Source: JACVRM01 sp963817375
GTDB lineage: Bacteria; Actinomycetota; Thermoleophilia; Gaiellales; Gaiellaceae
Assembly: GCA_963817375.1 (NCBI GenBank)
Contig: CAWFOB010000007.1
Span: 62,001 to 126,000 of the forward strand
DNA: 64,000 nt
Direction: 5' to 3'
Part shown: one piece after another, positions 11,760 to 22,328 of the stretch
How positions within the stretch are numbered: position 1 is the stretch's first letter
Layout: every line of letters begins with the position of its first letter
Notes under the pieces: generated by a model
Databases searched by the model: none
What the model was told of the DNA's origin: nothing
What the model saw: the letters and a program-made list of their open reading frames with translations, nothing else
Position numbers and translations under genes: made by a program

Positions 11760-13604
11760 ATGCAGGCGCCTGCCGGACGCCTTGGGGCGGGGCTTGCTGC
11801 CGGCGTCCTGACGCTATGTGTCCTTTTCACCGGCGGTGCAAACGGTCCTCGTTTCGGAACCGGCCCCGGCCCGAACGAGGCGCGCAACGTCCTGATCGCC
11901 TCGGCGGCCGTTCTGGCGGCCGGATTGCTGGGCGCGCTCGCGCTCTTCGGCCTCGTCGCGCTGCCCCGCGTCGGGCGGGCCGGCGTCTGGTTCCTCGGCT
12001 CGCTCGCGGCGCTCGCGGCGTGGGCGCTGCTCTCACTCTGGTGGTCGATCCAGGCCGACCGCTCGTGGGACTACGCGAACCTGACCCTCGCCTACGTCGC
12101 CTTCGCGGTGGTCGGAACGTTCGCCGGGCCGCGGCTCGTCGCCGGTGCGCTCGCCGCCGCAACCGCGCTCGCGGTCGGCTGGGGCCTCCTCGGCAAGGCG
12201 ATCCCGCCGTTCGACACGATCGGCGACTACACGGGCCGGATGACCGGCACGGTCGGGTACTGGAACGCGTTCGCGCTGATCGCCGCCTGGGGCTTCCCGC
12301 TCGGGCTCTGGGTGGCGACGCGATCGCGCCTCGCCGGCCTGCTGCTGATCTACGGCAGCACGGTCGCGCTGCTCCTGACCTTCTCGCGCGGCGGGCTCGT
12401 CGTCGCCGCGGCCGCGGTCGGGCTCTGGCTGCTGCTCGCGCGCGAGCGGACGGCCACGCTCGCGACGCTCGCGCTCGGCGCCCTGCCGGGAGTCGCCGCC
12501 TCGCTGGTCGCGTTCGCGCTGCCGGGCGTCTCGAAGGACAACCAGCCGCGGCACGTGCGCGTCCACGACGCGCCGTTCTACGCCGCGGCGGTGCTCGTCG
12601 GCGCGGCGGTCGTCGTGGGCGTCTGGTGGTGGCTGCGCCGCCACCCGGTGACCGTCCCGCGCGCCGTCGTCAAGTGGCTGCTCGTCTCCGTCGCGGTGGC
12701 CGGGGTGCTCGCGATCGCCGCCGCCGCGAGCCGCTCGTCCGGCCCGCTCACGATCCACGGCGGCCCCTCCCGCTTCTTCCATCTCGGCTCGAGCGACCGC
12801 GTGCGCTGGTGGAAGGACGCGTGGCATGTCTTCCGCGACCACCCGCTCGGCGGATCGGGCGCCGGCACGTTCCAGCTCGCGCGTCGCGCGCTCGGGACGA
12901 GCAGCTCCGACGCGCTCGAGCCCCATGACCTGCCGGTCCAGTTCCTGGCCGAGCTCGGGCTCGTGGGCGCGCTCCTGCTCGTTGCCCTTGTCGTGTCGGC
13001 GGGCGCTGCCGTCGTCTCCGCGGTCCGGCGCAACGGGCAGGCCACGAACGCGCTCGCGGCCGTCGTGCTCGCCTACGGGCTGCACACGCTGCTCGAGTTC
13101 GACTGGGACTTCCAGGCGCTGACCGGCCCGGCGGTGCTCGTCGTCGGCGCGCTCGCCGCGAGCGGGCGGCCCGAGCGCGAGCCGGTGCGGGCGCGCGTCG
13201 CCGCGCTCGGCGTCGCGGTCGCCGCCGTGGCTGCGGTGCTATCGGTGACGACGCCGTGGCGCGCCGACCGGAGGCTCGACGACGCCCTCGCCGTGCAGGA
13301 CACGAACTTCCAGCGCTCCGCGGCGGCTGCCCGGGACGCGCACGACATCAACCCGCTCTCGGCCGAGGCGCTGCTCACCTGGGCGTACGCGGTGCGCCGG
13401 CTCGGCGACGTGCCGGCCGCGCTGGAGCTCTACGCGCGCGCGACCCGGCTGCAGCCCGAGAACGCGATCACGTGGCGCTCACTGGGCCAGTACCAGCTCG
13501 CCGTCGGGCAGCGACAGGCGGCCGTGGACTCCCTCACGCGCGCGCACGAGCTCGACCCGAGCGATCCGCTCGCCGCGAGCTGGCTCGCTAGCGCCCGAGG
13601 ATGA
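11760..13604 (+). CDS. O-antigen ligase-like polytopic membrane protein with C-terminal TPR repeats
   Basis: 614 aa. Roughly a dozen hydrophobic spans cover residues 1-480, with a long outside loop (PLTIHGGPSRFFHLGSSDRV...HPLGGSGAGTFQLA) typical of the Wzy_C/O-antigen ligase superfamily. The conserved DHPLGGSGAGTF region and LEPHDLPVQFLAELGLVG place it in that group. Two or three TPR units follow (ALLTWAYAVRRLGDVPAALELYARAT). Such proteins join or polymerise surface glycans. With a sugar epimerase, methyltransferase and LytR_C protein nearby it fits an envelope-glycan cluster. It overlaps the convergent LytR_C gene by 17 nt. Confidence 0.82.
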   Translation: MQAPAGRLGAGLAAGVLTLCVLFTGGANGPRFGTGPGPNEARNVLIASAAVLAAGLLGALALFGLVALPRVGRAGVWFLGSLAALAAWALLSLWWSIQADRSWDYANLTLAYVAFAVVGTFAGPRLVAGALAAATALAVGWGLLGKAIPPFDTIGDYTGRMTGTVGYWNAFALIAAWGFPLGLWVATRSRLAGLLLIYGSTVALLLTFSRGGLVVAAAAVGLWLLLARERTATLATLALGALPGVAASLVAFALPGVSKDNQPRHVRVHDAPFYAAAVLVGAAVVVGVWWWLRRHPVTVPRAVVKWLLVSVAVAGVLAIAAAASRSSGPLTIHGGPSRFFHLGSSDRVRWWKDAWHVFRDHPLGGSGAGTFQLARRALGTSSSDALEPHDLPVQFLAELGLVGALLLVALVVSAGAAVVSAVRRNGQATNALAAVVLAYGLHTLLEFDWDFQALTGPAVLVVGALAASGRPEREPVRARVAALGVAVAAVAAVLSVTTPWRADRRLDDALAVQDTNFQRSAAAARDAHDINPLSAEALLTWAYAVRRLGDVPAALELYARATRLQPENAITWRSLGQYQLAVGQRQAAVDSLTRAHELDPSDPLAASWLASARG

Positions 13605-14055
13605 CCGCGACTGTGGCGTGGCGCATCTTGGCCCGGCTGACGCCGTCGAGCGGGCCGACCAGCTTGATCCCGAGGTCGTGGGCGAGGCGGCGTGCCTCGC
13701 GGGTGCGGCCCCGCGGATAGAGCACCGTGCTGCGGCCGTAGTCCGACCGGGCGGCGTTGCCGACCGCGGCGATGCGATAGCCCAGCGAACGCACGATGGC
13801 GGCCTCCTGTGACGCGGCCCCCGCGCGGCCGTTGCCGTTCAGGATCAGGATCCGCGTCTTCCCGCGCGGCAGCACGCGCGCCGGCGCGCGGTGGTGCATG
13901 ACCCTGTGCTTCGCGGCAGTCGCTGCCGATGCATGGCCCGTGGAGCCGAGCAGCGTCACTCCGAGCGCGATGACGAGCAGCAGCTCGACGAGCGCAACCC
14001 CGACCGCCACCAACGTCGCCGTCCGCCAGGGCTGTACGAGCGCCGCATCGACCAC
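13588..14055 (-). CDS. membrane-anchored LytR_C domain protein
   Basis: 155 aa. One N-terminal transmembrane helix (ATLVAVGVALVELLLVIALG) is followed by a basic linker and a LytR_C domain (ILILNGNGRAGAASQEAAIV...LGYRIAAVGNA...STVLYPRGRTREARRLAHDLG). This domain usually sits at the C-terminus of LytR-CpsA-Psr proteins, which attach glycans to the wall. Here it stands alone without the catalytic LCP part, as in several actinobacterial accessory proteins. Convergent with the ligase-like gene and divergent from the secreted protein at 14117. Confidence 0.75.
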   Translation of the reverse strand: MVDAALVQPWRTATLVAVGVALVELLLVIALGVTLLGSTGHASAATAAKHRVMHHRAPARVLPRGKTRILILNGNGRAGAASQEAAIVRSLGYRIAAVGNAARSDYGRSTVLYPRGRTREARRLAHDLGIKLVGPLDGVSRAKMRHATVAVILGR

Positions 14056-14116
14056 GGCCTCCGGTTCGGCCCGAGGGTCAGACTTCCTTCAGAAGCACGT
14101 ACTTAGACTGAGCTTT

Positions 14117-14695
14117 GTGCGGTCGGGTGTCCTCGTTGCCATGGTCCTGCTCCTCGCCGGTCTTGGCGTCGCCGTGGACGCCGGCGCCGCGCCGCACAGC
14201 GGCACCGACCCGCTCGCGATGACCCGCGCGCAGCGGCCCGGCGACGCGATGCCGAAGGCGCTGCAGCAGGCCCTGCCCTCGCTCGCGCAGTCCCGCCTCG
14301 CCGCGACCTACGGGAGCGGCAGGCGCAAGGCGCGCCTCTACCTCGCGCAGACCAGGAAAGGCTGGCTCTGCGCGGTCCTGCTCGCCGACGGCCACGCGAG
14401 CGGCACCGGCTGCATGTCGCCGTCGAACTTCTTCGGCGACCCGCCGGCCGTCGCCGCCGTCAGCGGCCGCTACTTCGCCGGCGTGGCCGCGAACGAGATC
14501 TCGCGCGTCGTGCTGACGCAGCGCGACGGCGCGCAGGTGGAGGTGCCGCTCACGGTCGACCACGGCTTCATCGTCAGCTGCACGGGGCCGGACCAGTGCG
14601 CCTGCGCCGTCGCGTGGGTGGACGCGTACAACGCGTCGGGCGTGCTCGTGTCGCACACACGCTGGCTCGCGCCGCGCTGCTGGCGCATTCCCTAG
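14117..14695 (+). CDS. secreted hypothetical protein
   Basis: 192 aa from GTG 14117 (VRSGVLVAMVLLLAGLGVAV), chosen because it starts a clean signal peptide ending near GAAPHSG. The mature part has six Cys in spaced positions (WLCAVLL, GTGCMSP, VSCTGPDQCACAV, APRCWRIP), which suggests a disulfide-stabilised outside domain. The family is not recognised. An open reading frame on the other strand extends across the whole gene, but its translation is shadow-like. The TAG stop forms a CTAG with the epimerase stop, so the two genes converge with overlapping stops. Confidence 0.65.
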   Translation: MRSGVLVAMVLLLAGLGVAVDAGAAPHSGTDPLAMTRAQRPGDAMPKALQQALPSLAQSRLAATYGSGRRKARLYLAQTRKGWLCAVLLADGHASGTGCMSPSNFFGDPPAVAAVSGRYFAGVAANEISRVVLTQRDGAQVEVPLTVDHGFIVSCTGPDQCACAVAWVDAYNASGVLVSHTRWLAPRCWRIP

Positions 14696-15595
14696 TGCGC
14701 GCACCCAGGCCCAGGTCTCGGCGAGCCCTTCGTCGAGCGAGCGCCGCGGGCGCCACGCGAGCTCGTCGATCGCGCGGTCGATCGCGAGGACGCTGCGTTG
14801 CAGCTCGCCGAGGCGCGCGGGCGCGTACTCCGGCTCGACGTCCACGCCGGCGACGGCGCGGCAGGCGTCGAAGAGCTCGAGGACCGAGGTCTCGCGGCCG
14901 GTGCCGACGTTGAAGACCCCGCCGCGGACGCCGGCGCCCGCGAGCGTTGCGTCGACGACGTCGCCGACGAAGACGTAGTCACGCGTCTGCCCCCCGTCGC
15001 CGAAGATGCGCGGCGCCTCGCCGGCCTTCAGGCGGTTGAAGAAGATCGCGACGACGCCGGCCTCCCCGTGCGGATCCTGGCGCGGCCCGTAGACGTTGCC
15101 GTAGCGGAGCGCCACGTGGCCGCTCTCGTAGAGCCGGTTGTAGGTGCGGATGTACTCCTCCGCGGCGAGCTTCGAGGTGCCGTAGGGCGAGAGCGGCTGC
15201 CGCGCCGACTCCTCGGTCGCCGGCTCGGGGGCCTCGCCGTAGATCGCGCCGCCGGTGGAGCTGAAGACGACGTGCGTGCCGTGCCGGCGCGCGCCCTCGA
15301 GCACGCGCACGGTGCCGATCGCGTTCACCTGCGCGTCGAACTCGGGGTCGGCGACCGAGACGCGGACGTCGGCCTGGGCGGCGAGGTGGAAGCACACCTC
15401 CGGGCGGGCGTCGTCGAACACGTCACCGAGGTCCTCGCGGACGTCGCGCTCGGCCAGCGCGGCCTCGGCGCGCAGGTTCTCGCGCTTGCCGGTGGCGAAG
15501 TTGTCGACGACGGTCACCTCGTCGCCGCGCGCCAGCAGCGCGTCGACGAGGTGCGAACCGATGAAGCCGGCGCCGCCGGTGACGACCGCTCTCAC
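14692..15595 (-). CDS. NAD-dependent NDP-sugar epimerase/dehydratase (GalE-like), stop frame lost near its 3' end
   Basis: About 300 aa, extended SDR fold: TGGAGFIGSHLVDALL nucleotide loop, SSTGGAIYGEAPE, the catalytic YGTSKLAAE (Tyr-x3-Lys), the substrate segment ALRYGNVYGPRQDP and GDGGQTRDYVFVGDV. Typical members interconvert UDP-glucose/UDP-galactose or related sugars. The normal C-terminus (DEGLAETWAWVRA) is reached at about 14700. Read literally, the frame continues 614 nt antisense to the secreted-protein gene. A single +1 slip in the last codons would instead give a TAG at 14692-14694, the expected size. The GTG start overlaps the methyltransferase stop. Confidence 0.8.
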
Positions 15596-16308
15596 GCGGT
15601 GTCCGCCAGCAGCCAGACCTCGGTCCAGAACGGGCCCATCGCGCGCGTGACGAGTGGCCCGCCGAAGTGGCGCGCGACGTCGAGCGGCGCGTTCGAATGG
15701 AGTGCGCGCCGGGTCCGGTGCAGCCGGTGCACCTCCTTGAACCCGGCGTCGCGCACGAGCTGCTTCAGCCGCCGCGCCGAGTAGCCGGCCTCGGTGACGC
15801 CGTGCTCCTCCGCGGCCGCCCGGCCGGCGAAGCGGTGCATCCAGTTCGGCTCATGGAGCAGGAGGCGGCCGCCGGGCCGGAGCGTCTTCCGCGCCGTCGC
15901 AAGCACGAGGTCCGGCCGGGTGCTGTGGTGAAGCGCGTCGTAGAGCAGGCAGGTGTCGAACTGCTCGTCCGGCTCGAGCGCCTCCATGTCCGCGACCTCG
16001 TAGCGGACGTCGACGCCCTCGCGGGCAGCCTCCTCACGCGCGATCTCCACCATCCCCGGGGAGATGTCGTAGCCGACCGCCCGGACGCCCTGGCGCGCGG
16101 CGAAGCGGCTGAGCCAGCCCGTTCCGCAGCCGAGCTCGCAGAGCGAGACGCCGTCGCGCAGGTCGAGCACGAGGATGATCAGCGCGGCGTCGACGAGCAG
16201 CCGGCTCGTCTCGGCAGGGTCGTTGCGAAACGGCTTCGAGTGCAGCCAGCCCCGGTGCGTCTCGTCGAGCGTCTCCGGGTACGCGCGCTCCGCGTCCTTC
16301 GTGTCCAC
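15592..16308 (-). CDS. SAM-dependent class I methyltransferase
   Basis: 238 aa from GTG 16308; upstream in-frame codons run into shadow sequence opposite tmk. Motif I is LCELGCGTGWLSRFA, motif II (acidic) AVGYDISPGMVEIA, then EVADMEAL, DTCLLYDALHH and motif III LRPGGRLLLHEPN, a complete Rossmann SAM-binding domain of the UbiE/Methyltransf_11 type. The acceptor is unknown. Four-base overlap with the epimerase start suggests joint expression, fitting modification of a sugar or lipid-linked glycan. Confidence 0.82.
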   Translation of the reverse strand: MDTKDAERAYPETLDETHRGWLHSKPFRNDPAETSRLLVDAALIILVLDLRDGVSLCELGCGTGWLSRFAARQGVRAVGYDISPGMVEIAREEAAREGVDVRYEVADMEALEPDEQFDTCLLYDALHHSTRPDLVLATARKTLRPGGRLLLHEPNWMHRFAGRAAAEEHGVTEAGYSARRLKQLVRDAGFKEVHRLHRTRRALHSNAPLDVARHFGGPLVTRAMGPFWTEVWLLADTA

Positions 16309-16512
16309 GCCGGCGAGCGTAGTCCACAAAGCCGGCGACCACGCTCCAGCCGCCGATCTCCGGCGACGCGTCACGACGCCGGCTGCCCCGGCCACACGGT
16401 TGCGGACGTCGCGGCGGTTGCGGCGAACGTCGCGATCTCGACGCCGCCGAGCCAGGCCGCCGTCAGCGACGGATGGATCGTCTACGCCGCCGCCGACATA
16501 CAGTTGACCCCG

Positions 16513-17106
16513 ATGTTCGTGAGCTTCGAGGGCGTCGACGGCTCGGGCAAGAGCACCCAGGCGGGACTCCTGGCCGAGCACTTGAGCGCCGCCGGGCGTG
16601 ACGTCGTGCTCACGCGCGAGCCGGGGGGCACGCCGCTCGGGGAGGCGATCCGGGCGCTTTTGCTCGCCGGCGACGCGATGGCGCCCTGGGCCGAGGCCGC
16701 GCTCTTCGCCGCCGCGCGCGCCGAGCTCGTCGCCGAGGTCATCGGGCCCGCGCTCGACCGCGGCGCCTGGGTCGTGTGCGACCGCTTCTTCGACTCCTCG
16801 CTCGCCTACCAGGGCATCGCCCGCGGCCTCGGCGTCGACGAGGTGCTCGAGCTCAACCTGCCCGTGCTCGCCGGCCGCCTGCCCGACCGCACCTTCGTCC
16901 TGCTGCTCGACGCGCGCACCGCCGCCGGCCGGCTTGGCGCGCCCGACCGGATCGAGCGCGAGGGCGACGCCTTCCGTGCGCGTGTGAACGACGCCTACGC
17001 CGAGCTGGCGCAGCGCTTCCCCGAGCGCATCGCCACCCTCGACGGCGCGCGCCCCGTCGACGAGCTCGCCGCCGCCGTCCGCGCCGACCTGGAGGCCCAT
17101 GTCTGA
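16513..17106 (+). CDS. tmk: thymidylate kinase
   Basis: 197 aa from ATG 16513. P-loop FEGVDGSGKSTQ, the nucleotide-binding TREPGGTPLGEAIR, the DRX motif CDRFFDSSLAYQG and a short LID region are all present, so the enzyme should phosphorylate dTMP to dTDP for DNA synthesis. Upstream in-frame sequence is a shadow of the methyltransferase. The gene overlaps holB by 8 nt, the common tmk-holB pairing. Confidence 0.93.
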   Translation: MFVSFEGVDGSGKSTQAGLLAEHLSAAGRDVVLTREPGGTPLGEAIRALLLAGDAMAPWAEAALFAAARAELVAEVIGPALDRGAWVVCDRFFDSSLAYQGIARGLGVDEVLELNLPVLAGRLPDRTFVLLLDARTAAGRLGAPDRIEREGDAFRARVNDAYAELAQRFPERIATLDGARPVDELAAAVRADLEAHV

Positions 17107-18184
17107 GCTCCTCGCCGAAGCCGTCCCCGAGCAGACCGAGGCCAAGCGCCTTCTCACCGCCGCGCTCGCCGAGCCGGCGCACGCCTACCTCTTCCACGGC
17201 CCGCCCGGCGTCGGCAAGCGCGACCTCGCCGTCGCCTTCGGCGCCGCGCTCATCGGCGGCGACCCGGGCCGCGCGCTCCGCCGCGCCCACCCCGACCTCT
17301 ACGTGCTCGAGCCGCTCGGCGACCAGATCCGCATCGACCCGATCCGCGAGCTGCGCCGCGACCTGCACATGCGGCCGTTCGAGGCCGACCGCCGCGTCTA
17401 CCTCGTCTTCCACGCGCACCTGATGAACGAGGACGCCGCCGACGCGCTGCTCAAGGACCTCGAGGAGCCGCCGGAGTACGCGACCGTCGTTCTCGTCGCC
17501 AACGAGCTCGGCCCGCTGCCGGAGACGATTCGCTCGCGCTGCCAGCTCGTCCCGTTCCGGCGCCTGTCCGAGCGCGCCGTCCGCGCCGAGGTCGAGCGCC
17601 GCGCCCCGGGCCTCGACGCCGCCGAGCAGCGCGCGATCGCCCGCCTCGCCGCCGGGCGCCTCGACCGGGTCGAGCGCCTGCTCGACCCGCAGGCCGCCGC
17701 ACGCCGGACGGCGTTGCTCGACACGGCCCGCGCCGTCTACCGCGACCCCGAGTTCGACCCGGCCGCCGCGGCCGCCACCGTCCTCGCGGGCGCGCGCGAG
17801 CGCGCGAACGAGGCGAAGGCCGAGCTGGAGACGCGCCTCGAGGGGCTCGACCTGCCCGCGCGCGAGGTCGACCAGCAGCTGAAGCGTGCCGCCCGCGGCG
17901 CCGAGCGGGAGCAGCTCCTGCTCGCGCTCGAGGAGCTCGCCGCCTGGTTCCGCGACCTGATCGCCGTCGCCGTCGGCGCGCCCGACGTCGCCGTGCACGC
18001 CGACCGCATCGAGGAGCTCACGCAAGACGCGAGCGCCGAGCGCCTGCCCGCCGCCGAGCTGGCGGCCGAGCGCGTCCGCGCCCTGTGGCGCCTGCTCGAG
18101 GAGCTGAACCTCCAGGCGAACCTGGCGCTCGAGGCACTCTTCATCGAGCTCCGCCGCGCGCTCGCGGTCACCGCAACCGCGTAA
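17099..18184 (+). CDS. holB: DNA polymerase III delta-prime subunit
   Basis: 361 aa. An AAA+ module at residues 20-200 with Walker A HGPPGVGKRDLA, the ALLKDLEEPPEYATVVLVAN segment and the sensor/SRC motif TIRSRCQLVPFRRL identify a clamp-loader subunit. The usual four-Cys zinc knuckle between Walker A and B is absent (RRAHPDLYVLEP instead), as happens in some delta-prime proteins. Helical domains II and III follow. Translationally coupled to tmk. Confidence 0.9.
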   Translation: MSELLAEAVPEQTEAKRLLTAALAEPAHAYLFHGPPGVGKRDLAVAFGAALIGGDPGRALRRAHPDLYVLEPLGDQIRIDPIRELRRDLHMRPFEADRRVYLVFHAHLMNEDAADALLKDLEEPPEYATVVLVANELGPLPETIRSRCQLVPFRRLSERAVRAEVERRAPGLDAAEQRAIARLAAGRLDRVERLLDPQAAARRTALLDTARAVYRDPEFDPAAAAATVLAGARERANEAKAELETRLEGLDLPAREVDQQLKRAARGAEREQLLLALEELAAWFRDLIAVAVGAPDVAVHADRIEELTQDASAERLPAAELAAERVRALWRLLEELNLQANLALEALFIELRRALAVTATA

Positions 18185-18373
18185 ACACCGGCAACCGCGA
18201 CGTCGCCGTCGTCCGCACGGTCGCCGCCGATACGTCCTCGAAGGGAGAGCCCGGCGAGCCGGTGGACGGCCGCTAGGGACCCGGTTTCCCGGATCCCTCA
18301 ACCTGTGGTTAGACGCTGAAAATAGCGAATTTGTTGTGCGGAGAAACCCCGAATTTACAAACGGGAAAAAACA

Positions 18374-18403
18374 TTGACGTGCGGGCATTTTTGGCCGTAA
18401 ACT
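18374..18403 (+). promoter_or_regulatory. candidate sigma-70-type promoter of the maltodextrin locus
   Basis: The 273-base gap between holB and malE is unusually AT-rich in its second half. It holds TTGACG at 18374-18379 (5 of 6 to the -35 consensus) and TAAACT at 18398-18403 (4 of 6 to the -10 consensus), 18 bases apart. A purine-rich AGGAG at 18447-18451 then precedes the malE ATG by 6 bases. No clear MalR/LacI palindrome was found in the remainder of the gap. Confidence 0.5.
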
Positions 18404-18457
18404 CGGCGCGCGCTCCGGGGGTCGGGGCGTCCCCGGAATCATCGATAGGAGTTGATC

Positions 18458-19711
18458 ATGTACAGCAAGCGTTTCACGCGCTTCGCGCTCGTTGCGCTGG
18501 GTGCGATGGCCGTAGTTCTGTTGGCCGTGGCCGCCGCATCGGCGCGCCCGGCCAAGACCTCGGCCACCACGCTGACGATCTGGACCGACAAGGACCGCCA
18601 TGCGGCCGTCAACCAGGTCGCCGGCGCGTGGGCCCAGTCGAAGGGCATCACCCTGAACATCGTCGAGAAGCAGTTCGGCGACATCCGCACCAGCCTCAGC
18701 ACCGTCGCCGCTGCCGATGCCCCCGACGTCGTCGTCGGTGCGCATGACTGGACGGGCGAGCTCGCGGCCAGCGGCCTGCTGCTGCCGCTGAACCCGACCG
18801 CCGCGGCGAAGAAGAACATCGCGCCCTACGCGCTCGACGCGTTCTCGTACGGCACGGCGGTCAAGCGCCTCTACGGCGCCCCGGTCGCGATCGAGAACAT
18901 CGGCCTGTTTGTCAACACGAAGCTGGCGAAGGTGCCGACCACGTGGGCGCAGCTCGAACAGTACGCACTCGCCTACAAGAAGAAGACGAACGCGGCTGTC
19001 GGCATCGCCGTCCAGCAGGGCGCCAACGGCGACGCGTACCACATGTACCCGTTCTTCTCGGGCCTCTGCGGCTACGTCTTCGGGAAGAACAGCGCTGGCA
19101 ACCTCGACCCGTCGAACATCGGGCTCAACAGCAAGAAGTTCCTCGCCAACTCGTCGCTCGTCGACAAGTGGAACAAGGAGGGGCTGCTCAACTCGAAGGT
19201 CGACGACTCGGCCGCCAAGAACCTGTGGGCCACCAAGAAGGTCGCCTACTGGGTCACCGGCCCCTGGAACGTCGACCTGGCCCGTCAGACCGCGACCGGG
19301 AGCAGCCTGAAGATCATCCAGATCCCGGCCATCAAGTGCGCGTCGACGCCGTTCCTGGGCGTCCAGGGCTTCATGGTCACGAAGTACGCGACCACCCACG
19401 GCGTCGAGAGCGCCGCGAAGGACCTGGTCGGCAACTACATGCTCGGCACGGCCGCGCAGTCGGCGCTCGCCGCCGGCAACGGCCGCTACCCGGCGAACAC
19501 GCTCGCCGGCAAGCAGGTCACGGACAAGTACCTGTCCCAGCTCGGGATCGCCTCCAAGGGCGGCGTCCCGATGCCGAACATCCCGCAGATGGCCTCTGTG
19601 TGGTCGGAGCTCGGGACGGCGTGGGTCAAGGCGACCAAGGGCAGTGGCTCGACGAAGGCCTCGAAGGCCTTCACCGTGGCCGCCCGCAACATCGCCAACA
19701 AGATCGGCTAG
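18458..19711 (+). CDS. malE: maltodextrin-type ABC transporter substrate-binding protein
   Basis: 417 aa from ATG 18458, placed 6 bases after AGGAG; the TTG at 18452 is in frame but less likely. A Sec signal (VALGAMAVVLLAVAAASA) is followed by the family 1 binding-protein core: LTIWTDKDRHAAVNQVAGAW, APDVVVGAHDWTGEL, GTAVKRLYGAPVAIENIG, YPFFSGLCGYVFGK and a YWVTGPWNVDL segment, all typical of maltose/maltodextrin binders. No lipobox Cys is seen after the signal, unusual for a one-membrane organism. First gene of the locus; a strong hairpin separates it from malF. Confidence 0.87.
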   Translation: MYSKRFTRFALVALGAMAVVLLAVAAASARPAKTSATTLTIWTDKDRHAAVNQVAGAWAQSKGITLNIVEKQFGDIRTSLSTVAAADAPDVVVGAHDWTGELAASGLLLPLNPTAAAKKNIAPYALDAFSYGTAVKRLYGAPVAIENIGLFVNTKLAKVPTTWAQLEQYALAYKKKTNAAVGIAVQQGANGDAYHMYPFFSGLCGYVFGKNSAGNLDPSNIGLNSKKFLANSSLVDKWNKEGLLNSKVDDSAAKNLWATKKVAYWVTGPWNVDLARQTATGSSLKIIQIPAIKCASTPFLGVQGFMVTKYATTHGVESAAKDLVGNYMLGTAAQSALAAGNGRYPANTLAGKQVTDKYLSQLGIASKGGVPMPNIPQMASVWSELGTAWVKATKGSGSTKASKAFTVAARNIANKIG

Positions 19712-19722
19712 TTCCATGAGAG

Positions 19723-19758
19723 GGTGATGGGCGCTCCCCGCGGGGAGCGCCCATCACC
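19723..19758 (+). repeat. 36-nt perfect palindrome between malE and malF
   Basis: GGTGATGGGCGCTCCCCG at 19723-19740 is followed directly by its exact reverse complement to 19758. The RNA would form an 18-bp stem starting 12 bases after the malE stop. No strong U-tract follows (TCATTTCG), so it is more likely an mRNA-stabilising or partial-attenuation hairpin than a full terminator. A similar position is held by REP hairpins between malE and malF in E. coli. Confidence 0.8.
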
Positions 19759-19778
19759 GCTCATTTCGAGGGGATTCC

Positions 19779-21386
<1,608 letters not shown>

Positions 21387-21390
<4 letters not shown>

Positions 21391-22328
21391 CGACGGTCGA
21401 GCAGAGCGAGTACGGCGTCGGCACGGCGGTCGCGGAGCGGAGCCGGCGACCGCGCTTCTCCGGCCTCGGCGACACGTGGTGGCGCCACGTGGTCGGGATC
21501 GTCGCGATCGTCTTCGCGCTTCTTCCCGGTGTGGTTCGTGCTCTCGTCGGCGTTCAACGTGAACCAGTCGATCGACGGCTCGCAGTTGATCCCGACGCAC
21601 GCTGACGCTGCAGAACTTCCGCGACCTCTTCAACACGAACCTGAAGAACGTCAACATGCCGACCGCGCACTACGTGCGCTGGTACGTCAACTCGCTGATC
21701 ATCCCCGGCGTCGCGGCGATCTTCAGCGTCGCGCTCGGCGCGTTCGCCGCGTACGCGTTCAGCCGCTTCCGCTTCACGGGCCGCCGCTTCGGGATGCTCG
21801 CGCTGCTGCTTGATCCAGATGTTCCCGCAGATCTTGCTCGTCGTCGCGATCTACCTGATCCTGCTCCAGGTCGGCAACGTCTTCCCGGCCTTCGGGCTGA
21901 ACACGCGCACCGGGCTGATCTTCGTCTACCTCGGCGGCGCGATGGGCGTGAACACGTGGCTGATGAAGGGCTTCTTCGACACGATCCCGCGGGAGCTGGA
22001 CGAGTCGGCAAAGGTCGACGGGGCGACGCCGAACCAGATCTTCTGGGGCGTGATCCTGCCCCTGTCGATCCCGATCCTCACGGTCGTCGCGCTGATCAGC
22101 TTCATCTTCACGCTGAACGAGTTCGCGATCGCGAGCACGGTGCTCCAGACGACGGACAAACAGACCCTCCCAGTCGGGTTACGCGTCTACATCGACAAGC
22201 AGTACGGCAACAACTGGGGGCCGTTCGCGGCCGGCGCGCTGCTCGCCGCCATCCCGGTGACCGCGCTGTTCCTGGGCCTGCAGAAGTTCATCGTCGGCGG
22301 GCTCACGCAGGGATCGGTCAAGGGATGA
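21387..22328 (+). CDS. malG: maltodextrin ABC transporter permease MalG-like, three frame breaks
   Basis: About 313 aa across three +1 breaks near 21520, 21597 and 21810. Segments read in order: WWRHVVGIVAIVFAL; WFVLSSAFNVNQSIDGSQL; TLQNFRDLF...YVRWYVNSLIIPG; then IQMFPQILLVVAIYLILLQ. The EAA loop is ESAKVDGATPNQIFWGVILP. The C-terminus QKFIVGGLTQGSVKG is the standard MalG ending. Six membrane spans are expected. GTG 21387 overlaps the malF stop, and the stop overlaps the GH13 start (ATGA), so the three genes form one translational unit. Confidence 0.83.

Noticed and set aside
14078..14691. Long C-terminal extension of the epimerase on the minus strand
   Set aside because: Arg/Ala/Val-rich shadow translation opposite a secreted-protein gene with a signal peptide and spaced Cys; not protein-like.
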